From Mesorhizobium sp. AR10 (lineage in GTDB: Bacteria > Pseudomonadota > Alphaproteobacteria > Rhizobiales > Rhizobiaceae), in contig NZ_CP080524.1 of assembly GCF_024746795.1 (NCBI RefSeq), forward strand, positions 5,310,001-5,374,000: a DNA stretch of 64,000 nt. The letters are read 5' to 3'. The translations under genes were made by a program, and so were the position numbers. A model generated the notes under the pieces. That model made no database searches. It was not told where the DNA came from and saw only the letters and a list, made by a program, of their open reading frames with translations. Below, piece by piece: positions 44,513 to 51,451 of the stretch. Numbering within the stretch: the first letter of the stretch is position 1; each line of letters opens with the position of its first letter.

Positions 44513-45436
44513 TTACAGGACAACCACGCAGCCGTCGAGGTCATTGGTGGCCAGATGCGCGTAACGCATGGTCATCGAAAGCGTCTGGTGGCCAAGCCAC
44601 ATCTGCACGCGCCTGATGTCGATGCCGCCCTGAACGAGACGCGAGGCGCAGGTGTGGCGCAATATATGCGGCACCACCTGATCGTCGGCGCCGAGGCCAA
44701 CCTCGGCTTTCGCATCGTTCCAGATGGCGCGGAACTGCGCCTGGCTGAGTTTGGTGAACGGACCCTTGGGCCTGCGGCCCTCGGTGGCCGGCAGCTTGAT
44801 CACCTCTTTTACCCGTTCGGTCATCGGGATGGTGCGGCTACGGCCGGATTTGGTGATCCAGAAACTGACGCGATGCTCCTGGATGTCGTTCCAGATCAGC
44901 CCCAGTGCCTCGCCGAGGCGACAGCCAGAGTCGACCAGGAAGACTGAAAGCCTGTAGGCATCCTCGCAGCGGCTCTTGATGGCGGCGAACAGCTTGGCCT
45001 CTTCGTCCCTCTCGAGGAAACGAATCCGTCCCGCCCGCTCCTTCTGGCGGCGGAATTCGGGCAAGCTGTGGATATCCCCCATCTTGTGAGCCTTGCGCAG
45101 CAGTTTGCTGAGAGCAGCCATCTTGCGGTTGATGGTTGCGTTGCTGTTGCCGCGCTGGCGCAAGGTTCCGATAAGGTTGTCCAGGGTGCTCTGGTCAAAT
45201 GCGCTGAAACGCTCCCCGAGGAGAATCTCATCAATTTCGCCGATGAAAGAGCTGACATTGTATTTATGCCGCCCATCATCCCAGAGTATATCCCGATATG
45301 CCGAAAATAGCTCCCCAACCCGGTGCGACTTTACTTCTCTTATCTTGTTAAAGCTGTATTTAAGCTTTACGCTTGGAGAAGAGAACATCGCAAACGGATC
45401 AGAGGGCAACCCCTCTTGAATCGCTTCGTTTGTCAT
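44513..45436 (-). CDS. Tyrosine recombinase/integrase
   Basis: The 307-residue site-specific recombinase has a core-binding SAM-like N-domain (about 40-120) and a catalytic domain with all active-site residues: R173 in S-G-C-R-L-G-E, K196 in T-K-S-G-R, H257 and R260 in H-I-L-R-H-T, H283 in L-G-H-Q-T and Y292 in M-R-Y-A-H-L. Its first third is visibly less GC-rich than its neighbours, consistent with transfer. It does not abut a tRNA; the nearest, tRNA-Ser, is 1.5 kb away beyond a porin gene. Its frame continues open after the stop. It could be an orphan integrase or act locally on the nearby inverted porin pair. Confidence 0.9.
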   Translation of the reverse strand: MTNEAIQEGLPSDPFAMFSSPSVKLKYSFNKIREVKSHRVGELFSAYRDILWDDGRHKYNVSSFIGEIDEILLGERFSAFDQSTLDNLIGTLRQRGNSNATINRKMAALSKLLRKAHKMGDIHSLPEFRRQKERAGRIRFLERDEEAKLFAAIKSRCEDAYRLSVFLVDSGCRLGEALGLIWNDIQEHRVSFWITKSGRSRTIPMTERVKEVIKLPATEGRRPKGPFTKLSQAQFRAIWNDAKAEVGLGADDQVVPHILRHTCASRLVQGGIDIRRVQMWLGHQTLSMTMRYAHLATNDLDGCVVVL

Positions 45437-45522
45437 TTATTTGCCACACCCCCGAGTGGATAGGCGACACCTACCCGCTTGGAAGCGTCCTTTCAAGAGT
45501 TCAAGTCAGACAAATCGATTTC

Positions 45523-45540
45523 ATCCGCCAGGCGGCGGAT
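45523..45540. other. Short inverted repeat upstream of the recombinase
   Basis: ATCCGCC-AGGC-GGCGGAT is a perfect 7-base inverted repeat about 90 bases upstream of the recombinase start. It could be a half-site pair for the recombinase or a regulatory hairpin. The evidence is position and symmetry only. Confidence 0.25.
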
Positions 45541-45625
45541 CCCACGAAATCGTTCCGCAGACTTTTGTTCAGCTACCGATCCCCCTTCTCCTTCTCACTG
45601 CCCTGGCCCAGCCACGAAAACAAAA

Positions 45626-45653
45626 CAGCCCGGGCGTTGAAGCGCCCGGGCTG
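45626..45653 (-). terminator. Rho-independent terminator of porin 1
   Basis: CAGCCCGGGCG and CGCCCGGGCTG form a perfect 11-base stem around a 6-base loop. On the minus strand it is followed by TTTTGTTTTC. It lies 25 bases past the porin stop. Confidence 0.85.
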
Positions 45654-45678
45654 GATTTCACCTGTATGGAACCAGCCC

Positions 45679-46776
45679 TTAGAACGAGCGCTGGAAGCGG
45701 AGGATGCCGCCGATGCCGTCGTCGCCGCCACCGTAGTTGAAGTAATCAACTTCGGCCGTGACCGTGAAGCCGGGAACGACGTCGTAGGCGATGTTGGCTG
45801 CGAGGCCGAACGTCTCGCCTTCGTCATACGATGCCTGGACGTTGAACGAGGTCTTCTCGTTGATGGTGTAAGTGCCACCACCCCAGATCGCCCAGTTGCC
45901 ATCCCACAGCTTGTAGAAGTTGTTGGCAGCATTGCTGTCCGTGCCGTAGCCGCCGATGATGAACAGCGACAGGTTCTGCACCGGGGTGATGTCCAGGCGA
46001 ACCTTGCCGGCCACTTCTTCGTAGTTGCTGTCATAGGCGATGACGCCAGTGATGGCGCCCCAGCCCTGCGTGTACTTCACGCCGCCGACGACATGCGGAA
46101 CGTAGCTGTCGATCGTGTCGGCGCCAGCGCCTTCTTCGAGCGAGAGGACGGCCGAGAAGCCGTTGCCGGCATCGAAGTAGTACTGGATGACGTTGGTGTC
46201 GAACGAGCCGTAGGGAACGATCGTATCGTCGATGACGTTGCCGGCGTAGCCGATGAACGTATCGAAGGCCGATTCGTCCTTACCGACACGGAGGCCACCG
46301 AGCTGGATCCAGGCGAAGTTCAGCGAAACGCCCTTGCCGCTGGCCTGCCAGCCAGTGCCGCCAACCAACGGGCCAGCACCATCCGGGTCAGCATAGTCGC
46401 CGCTGCTATTGCCGAAGTTGAAGCGGGTCTCGGTGTAGGTCTTCAAGGTGCCGAGTTCGGTTTCCTGGCCGGTCCAGGTCTTCAGCGTGAAGCGGGCATT
46501 CTTCCAATAGGTGTCGTTGGTGTCGGCATCCAGGTGATCCGGCACGTTCTGCACGCCTTCGCGGTCGCCCACGCCGATGTCGTAGCGGACATAGCCGCCG
46601 ATGCGCAGGCAGGTTTCGGTGCCGGGGATGTAGAAGTAGCCAGCGCCGTAGACGTCGCAGATCTTGACGTATTCAGCGGGTTCCGGCTCGGCGACGACGA
46701 CGGCGTCGGCGGCGCGCGCACCGGAAACTGCGATCAGGGCCGCAGCGGAGCCGAGAAGAAGGCTCTTAATGTTCAT
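45679..46776 (-). CDS. Outer-membrane porin (rhizobial Omp2b-type), porin 1
   Basis: The 365-residue protein has a signal peptide (M-N-I-K-S-L-L-L-G-S-A-A-A-L-I-A, cleavage near G-A-R-A-A). The mature N-terminus A-D-A-V-V-V-A-E-P-E-P-A-E-Y-V-K-I-C-D-V-Y-G is typical of alphaproteobacterial porins, as are the two cysteines in the N-terminal segment. Beta-barrel strands alternate through to a C-terminal phenylalanine (L-R-F-Q-R-S-F). It forms a general diffusion channel. The ATG is preceded by TGGAGGTCAGAAA. A nearly identical paralogue lies head-to-head at 47468-48643; the two differ mostly in predicted surface loops. Confidence 0.95.
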   Translation of the reverse strand: MNIKSLLLGSAAALIAVSGARAADAVVVAEPEPAEYVKICDVYGAGYFYIPGTETCLRIGGYVRYDIGVGDREGVQNVPDHLDADTNDTYWKNARFTLKTWTGQETELGTLKTYTETRFNFGNSSGDYADPDGAGPLVGGTGWQASGKGVSLNFAWIQLGGLRVGKDESAFDTFIGYAGNVIDDTIVPYGSFDTNVIQYYFDAGNGFSAVLSLEEGAGADTIDSYVPHVVGGVKYTQGWGAITGVIAYDSNYEEVAGKVRLDITPVQNLSLFIIGGYGTDSNAANNFYKLWDGNWAIWGGGTYTINEKTSFNVQASYDEGETFGLAANIAYDVVPGFTVTAEVDYFNYGGGDDGIGGILRFQRSF

Positions 46777-46793
46777 TTTCTGACCTCCAGTCA
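46573..46793. repeat. Left arm of 221-bp inverted repeat (porin 1 start)
   Basis: This segment is the reverse complement of 47451-47671 with a single mismatch (the Val codon of D-V-Y-G is GTC here and GTG there). It covers the ribosome-binding site, signal peptide and first strands. Identity starts at TGACTGGAGG upstream of the ATG, so it includes untranslated sequence. Confidence 0.9.
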
Positions 46794-46924
46794 GAATCGA
46801 ACAGAATCGTGGCCTTTCCAGCGGTTTCGCGGCTATGTGAGAGCCCTGGGTCGGTCGGTTTTCAAGCCATCTATTTGTTATTGCGAGGAGAAATCTGAAC
46901 CGCAGTGATGCGAAAAAGCAAAAC

Positions 46925-47015
46925 TGGCGGAGAGGATGGGATTCGAACCCACGAGAAGCTTTTGACCTCTACTCCCTTAGCAGGGGAGCGCCTTCGACCA
47001 CTCGGCCACCTCTCC
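46925..47015 (-). tRNA. tRNA-Ser (anticodon GCT)
   Basis: On the minus strand the gene starts GGAGAGGTGGCCGAGTGG and has an anticodon stem-loop CTCCC-CTGCTAA-GGGAG, giving anticodon GCT for AGC/AGU. It has a long variable arm typical of serine tRNAs, a T-arm GGGTTCGAATCCC, the 3' acceptor CCTCTCC-G and an encoded CCA (46925-46927). It lies between the two divergent porin genes. Confidence 0.96.
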
Positions 47016-47450
47016 GTTGCGCCGCTGGATAAAGAAAAGCGCCGGCACAATCAACAAGCCGGCGCCACTATTGTCGAAAAATCCGGCTTCTGTCGAAGCG
47101 CCGCCTTCGTCATGCGGCGATTCTGCGGCAATTCCCTGGCTGGCGACTCGGAGCATGGCCGCAATTCGGGCGGCTCATCGCCGGATTCGGCTGGATTGCA
47201 AGGGTTGCAAGGGGCCTGATCGTTAACAAGAGCTTTCCGACTGAGGCCAAATCGTGTCATTTGTGCAACAACGCATGGGGATAGCGCCCAGACAGTCCTT
47301 TCACCGGTACGATCATGGTTGAACGCCGCCGCCTCATGGGTAATGTCGAATTCGAAGGAGCGGCGCGGTGCGCATCTTTTTCGGTTAGTGGGGATGGGGC
47401 AGGGAACGCTGTCCTTCAGCAAAGAATACCCAGACCCGTTTTTTAACTTT
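47016..47450. other. Intergenic region between tRNA-Ser and porin 2
   Basis: No supported gene is seen in these 435 bases. They contain a hairpin at 47039-47065 and, nearer 47451, the presumptive promoter of porin 2. An A/T-rich TTTTTTAACTTT stretch lies just upstream of the shared 221-bp arm. The upstream sequences of the two porins are unrelated, so their expression may differ. Confidence 0.45.
47039..47065 (-). terminator. Hairpin upstream of tRNA-Ser, terminator-like on minus strand
   Basis: GCGCCGGC and GCCGGCGC form a perfect 8-base stem around 11 bases; on the minus strand it is followed by TTTTCTTTA. It sits 24 bases upstream of the tRNA 5' end, where it would block transcription from further upstream on that strand. 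Confidence 0.45.
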
Positions 47451-47671
47451 TGACTGGAGGTCAGAAAATGAACATTAAGAGCCTTCTTCTCGGCTCCGCT
47501 GCGGCCCTGATCGCAGTTTCCGGTGCGCGCGCCGCCGACGCCGTCGTCGTCGCCGAGCCGGAACCCGCTGAATACGTCAAGATCTGCGACGTGTACGGCG
47601 CTGGCTACTTCTACATCCCCGGCACCGAAACCTGCCTGCGCATCGGCGGCTATGTCCGCTACGACATCGGC
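47451..47671. repeat. Right arm of 221-bp inverted repeat (porin 2 start)
   Basis: It pairs with 46573-46793 (one mismatch in 221 bases). The spacer between the arms is 657 bases and holds the tRNA-Ser gene. Recombination between the arms would invert the spacer and exchange porin promoters. Confidence 0.9.
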
Positions 47672-48643
47672 GCCGGCGACGTCGGCTCGTTCGATGGCGC
47701 GTCGTCCGTCGACCACGAGGACGGCGACGAGCAGGACACCTGGTACAAGAACGCCCGCTTCACGCTGAAGACCTGGACCGGCCAGGAAACTGAACTCGGC
47801 ACTTTGAAGACCTACACCGAGACCCGCTTCAACTTCGGTAACAACAACACGTACGGCATACCGGACGATCCGGCGACGGTAGCAGATGAGACTTTCTCTA
47901 ACCCTGCCGGCGGCAAGGGCGTCAGCCTGAACTTCGCCTGGATCCAGCTCGGTGGTCTCCGCGTCGGTAAGGACGAATCGGCCTTCAACACGTTCATCGG
48001 CTACGCCGGCAACGTCATCCAGGATACGCTTGTTCCCTACGGCGGCTTCGACACCAACGTCATCCAGTACTACTTCGATGCCGGCAACGGCTTCTCCGCC
48101 GTGCTCTCGCTCGAAGAAGGCGCGGGCGTCATCGGCACCATCGACAGCTACATCCCGCATGTCGTCGGCGGCCTGAAGTACACCCAGGGCTGGGGTGCTA
48201 TCACCGGCGTCATTGCTTACGACAGCAACTACGAAGAAGTAGCCGGTAAGGTCCGCTTGGACATCACGCCAATGCAGAACCTGTCGCTGTTCATCATGGG
48301 CGGCTACGGCACGGACGACAACCTGTCGGATCCGACTTGGGCAATCCCGGCCGGTGGCCGCGGCTTCTACAAGCAGTGGAGCGGCAATTGGGCACTCTGG
48401 GGTGGTGGCACGTACACCATCAACGAGAAGACCTCGTTCAACGCCCAGGTGTCGTATGACGAAGGCGAGAACCTCGGCATCGCGGCAAACATTGCCTACG
48501 ACGTCGTTCCGGGCTTCACGGTCACGGCTGAAGTTGACTACCTCCATGCCGGTGAATTCGGCGAGGTCGGCTTCGACAACTGGACCAATGCTGACGACGA
48601 AGACAGCATCGGCGGCATGCTCCGCTTCCAGCGCTCGTTCTAA
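47468..48643 (+). CDS. Outer-membrane porin (rhizobial Omp2b-type), porin 2
   Basis: The 391-residue paralogue of porin 1 has the same signal peptide and first strands, the same strand motifs (G-K-G-V-S-L-N-F-A-W-I-Q-L-G-G-L, V-V-P-G-F-T-V-T-A-E-V-D-Y) and the same C-terminal L-R-F-Q-R-S-F. It is 26 residues longer; the extra and different residues cluster in D/N/G/P-rich stretches near 75-90, 125-145 and 285-305, which are probable surface loops. ATG 47468 follows TGGAGGTCAGAAA. A strong terminator follows. It is a general porin of the outer membrane. Confidence 0.95.
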   Translation: MNIKSLLLGSAAALIAVSGARAADAVVVAEPEPAEYVKICDVYGAGYFYIPGTETCLRIGGYVRYDIGAGDVGSFDGASSVDHEDGDEQDTWYKNARFTLKTWTGQETELGTLKTYTETRFNFGNNNTYGIPDDPATVADETFSNPAGGKGVSLNFAWIQLGGLRVGKDESAFNTFIGYAGNVIQDTLVPYGGFDTNVIQYYFDAGNGFSAVLSLEEGAGVIGTIDSYIPHVVGGLKYTQGWGAITGVIAYDSNYEEVAGKVRLDITPMQNLSLFIMGGYGTDDNLSDPTWAIPAGGRGFYKQWSGNWALWGGGTYTINEKTSFNAQVSYDEGENLGIAANIAYDVVPGFTVTAEVDYLHAGEFGEVGFDNWTNADDEDSIGGMLRFQRSF

Positions 48644-48665
48644 CAGCGCCTGCTCTGAACAACAT

Positions 48666-48695
48666 AAAACCCGGCGGGCAACCGCCGGGTTTTTT
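48666..48695 (+). terminator. Rho-independent terminator of porin 2
   Basis: ACCCGGCGG-GCAA-CCGCCGGGT forms a perfect 9-base stem with a 4-base loop, followed by TTTTT. It is about 25 bases after the porin stop. Confidence 0.9.
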
Positions 48696-48820
48696 CATTT
48701 CGGGCCATTGCTGCCAAGCTCTCTAGGGAACCGTGGCTTTCATTTTCTAACCTACCAGCAACTTGCACCATCCTACCGGGCAAGCTAGCAAGAAGGCCCT
48801 TTTGGAACGAGCCTTTTGCC

Positions 48821-49933
48821 ATGCGTCAGCGCCCTCCCCTCACGCCGCTCATCGCAGCGCTTCCTTCGACGGTGCCGTTTGTCGGCCCCGAGGCGCAGGA
48901 GCGTGACCGCGGCCGCGCCTTTCGCGCCCGCATCGGCGCCAATGAGAGCAGTTTTGGGCCCTCGCCGCGCGTCATCGCCCGCACGGCCGGCGTCGCCCGC
49001 GACATGTGGATGTATTGCGATCCCGACAATTTCGACCTCAAGGTTGCCGTTGCCGGCCATCTCGGCGTGGGCGCCGAAAACGTGGTTGTCGGCGAAGGCA
49101 TTGATGGCCTGCTCAGTCTGGTGGCGCGCATGTATGTGGCGCCGGGCGATGCGGTGATCACCTCGCTCGGCGCCTATCCGACCTTCAATTTCCACATTGC
49201 CGGCGTCGGTGGCCAGCTGGTCGCCGTTCCCTATGAGAACGACCGGGAAAACCTGGATGGCCTGCTGGCGGCGATCGTCAGGGACAAGGCGCCACTGGTG
49301 TATCTGTCCAATCCGGACAATCCGATGGGCAGTTGGTGGGAAGCGGCCGAGCTCGTCGCCTTCATCGAAGCGCTGCCTGATACCACCATGCTGGTGCTCG
49401 ACGAGGCCTATGGCGAGCTAGGCCCGGCCTCGGCGCTGCCGCCGATCGATATTTCCAGGCCGAACGTCATCCGCATGCGCACCTTCTCGAAGGCCTACGG
49501 GCTGGCCGGCATACGCTGCGGCTATGCGGTGGCCGAGGCCCAGGTGATCCGCGATTTCGAGAAGATCCGCAACCACTATGGCGTCAGCCGCATGGCGCAG
49601 ATCGCCGGCGTCGAGGCGCTTGCCGATCAGGACTATCTCAGGAGTGTGGTGGCGCGGGTCGAGGCCGGGCGCCGGCGCATCGCCGGGATCGCCGAGGGCA
49701 ACGGACTGAAGCCGCTGCCATCGGCGACCAATTTCATCACCATCGATTGCGGCCGTGACGGCGCCTTTGCGTTGAAGGTGCTGCAGGCGCTGCTGTCGCG
49801 CGACGTGTTCATCCGCAAGCCGATGGTGCCGGTGCTCGACCGCTGCATCCGAATCAGCGTCGGCCTCGATCACGAGCTCGACATCTTCGCCGAGGAACTG
49901 CCCGGCGCGCTCGCCGCGGCGCATGGAAACTGA
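48821..49933 (+). CDS. Class I/II pyridoxal-phosphate aminotransferase (HisC-like)
   Basis: The 370-residue PLP enzyme resembles histidinol-phosphate/aromatic aminotransferases. Visible are I-G-A-N-E-S near 38-43, Y-L-S-N-P-D-N-P-M-G near 160-169, L-V-L-D-E-A-Y near 191-197, the PLP lysine in T-F-S-K-A-Y-G-L-A-G-I-R near 222-233, and the C-terminal R-I-S-V-G arginine. It is not in a his operon, so it may act on another amino acid. It stands alone between porin 2 and the CAP-protein gene. Confidence 0.92.
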   Translation: MRQRPPLTPLIAALPSTVPFVGPEAQERDRGRAFRARIGANESSFGPSPRVIARTAGVARDMWMYCDPDNFDLKVAVAGHLGVGAENVVVGEGIDGLLSLVARMYVAPGDAVITSLGAYPTFNFHIAGVGGQLVAVPYENDRENLDGLLAAIVRDKAPLVYLSNPDNPMGSWWEAAELVAFIEALPDTTMLVLDEAYGELGPASALPPIDISRPNVIRMRTFSKAYGLAGIRCGYAVAEAQVIRDFEKIRNHYGVSRMAQIAGVEALADQDYLRSVVARVEAGRRRIAGIAEGNGLKPLPSATNFITIDCGRDGAFALKVLQALLSRDVFIRKPMVPVLDRCIRISVGLDHELDIFAEELPGALAAAHGN

Positions 49934-50121
49934 ACTCGGCAGCCGAATTTCAACCCAAGGTATGCGGGACGATCCGGTACTTGGCAAGGTCCGGCAATTT
50001 ACATGCGCATTTACTAATTTAGTTTCCTTCGCGCCGCATCATCAACACATTTGCTGCCTAGCCCACGAAATAGGGCGACTGCAGGCAGGGGGTTCAACAC
50101 CAATCACGGATGGGAAGACCT

Positions 50122-51327
50122 ATGCCGCAGCACAGTGCCAACGAGCAATATCTGCTCGAACTCATCAACGCCGAGCGCGCCAAGACAGGTGCCCAGCCTC
50201 TTGCCTTTGACAACGACCTCAGCGAAGCCGCCGAGGGCCACGATCGATGGATGCTCGCGACCGACATCTTCTCGCACACCGGATCTGGAGGTTCGTCGCC
50301 GACGACGCGCATGAAGAACGCTGGCTACACGCTGACCGGGTCCTGGGCGACCGGTGAGAACATCGCCTGGGCAACGACCCGCGCGCCGACCGGCACTGCC
50401 GACGAGGTCAAGCTGCTCCATACCAATCTGATGAATTCGTCAGGACACCGGGCCAACATCCTCAACCCCAATTTCCGGGAAGTCGGACTTGGCTTCGAGG
50501 TCGGCGACTACAAGGGCCGCAGCAGTGCCTTCGTCACCGAAGATTTCGGCAAGAGCGGCACCGACCTCTTCCTGACCGGAGTCACCTTCGACGACAAGGA
50601 CGGCGATCGTTTCTACGATCCGGGCGAAGGGCTCGGCGCCATCACGGTGACGGCCAAAAACGCCGCCGGCCAGACTTTCAAGACGACGACATCGGCCGCA
50701 GGCGGCTACGATCTGGTGCTGAAGCCCGGCACCTACACGGTGACCTACTCCGGCGCGAACATCGCCACTTCGACGCAGACAGCGACCATCGGCACCAAGA
50801 ACGTCAAACGCGACCTGATCGACCCGACGATGAAGTCGGGCACGCTTGCAGCGACGGCCTCTGCCGACGATGCGGGTTCCGGCACGACCCACACGCAGCC
50901 TGCGGCACCGGCTGCGCCGGCCACCGTAGCGGATGCGGGAAGCAACAATGCCGGCAACAGCACCCACACCTGGCTCGCCGACTTCTTCAAGAACCATTCG
51001 AGCTCGAACCACGGCACCCTCAGCGCCGGCGAATCTGCCGGCGGCGCGGCCAACACGTCCCCTGCAGCTACGCTTGGTGGCGAGCATTTGCAGTTCCGCC
51101 AGGCCGTCACTGCCCATACCAACGCAGAGGATGTCTCCGATCTGTTCGATGGCGGCGGCCACTTCCATCAAGCCGTGGACCGTGCGGTTGCAGCCTTTCA
51201 GGCACATCTGCCGGCAGACGACCATATCGTTGCGGATGCGGGCGACGCGGCGCAGGCCGCGGTGGCCAAGATCCTGGCTCAGATGGCCGCCCATTCTGGT
51301 CATCAGACGGCAGACCTCGTCGCCTGA
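50122..51327 (+). CDS. CAP (SCP/PR1)-domain protein, probable type I secretion substrate
   Basis: The protein of about 401 residues has no N-terminal signal peptide. A CAP domain spans about residues 5-150: L-L-E-L-I-N-A-E-R-A, D-I-F-S-H-T-G-S-G-G, G-E-N-I-A-W-A, S-S-G-H-R-A-N-I-L-N-P. A beta-sandwich SdrD/CnaB-like domain follows near 155-235 (G-V-T-F-D-D-K-D-G-D, G-G-Y-D-L-V-L-K-P-G-T-Y-T-V). The low-complexity C-terminal half is rich in Ala, Gly, Ser, Thr, Asp and His. A type I secretion ABC/HlyD pair follows directly, so export by that system is inferred. No RTX nonapeptides are seen. ATG 50110 is an alternative start. Confidence 0.88.
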   Translation: MPQHSANEQYLLELINAERAKTGAQPLAFDNDLSEAAEGHDRWMLATDIFSHTGSGGSSPTTRMKNAGYTLTGSWATGENIAWATTRAPTGTADEVKLLHTNLMNSSGHRANILNPNFREVGLGFEVGDYKGRSSAFVTEDFGKSGTDLFLTGVTFDDKDGDRFYDPGEGLGAITVTAKNAAGQTFKTTTSAAGGYDLVLKPGTYTVTYSGANIATSTQTATIGTKNVKRDLIDPTMKSGTLAATASADDAGSGTTHTQPAAPAAPATVADAGSNNAGNSTHTWLADFFKNHSSSNHGTLSAGESAGGAANTSPAATLGGEHLQFRQAVTAHTNAEDVSDLFDGGGHFHQAVDRAVAAFQAHLPADDHIVADAGDAAQAAVAKILAQMAAHSGHQTADLVA

Positions 51328-51451
51328 CCGCGACTTGCCTAAACAAACTGGCGGGCCGTGTTTCAAGCGCGGCCCGCTACGATTGGTGGAGGATTTCAAG
51401 TTCCTGCCATCCTGACGGCATTGGCGTTCGAATTCCGGATTTCCGTGCCAT

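Noticed and set aside
46925..47015. tRNA-Ser as the attachment site of the tyrosine recombinase
   Set aside because: A porin gene lies between the recombinase and the tRNA and no partial 3' tRNA copy was seen nearby, so classical island integration here is not supported.
47051..48547. Long minus-strand open frame across porin 2
   Set aside because: Antisense to a highly conserved porin; a similar frame opposes porin 1, reflecting shared coding sequence.
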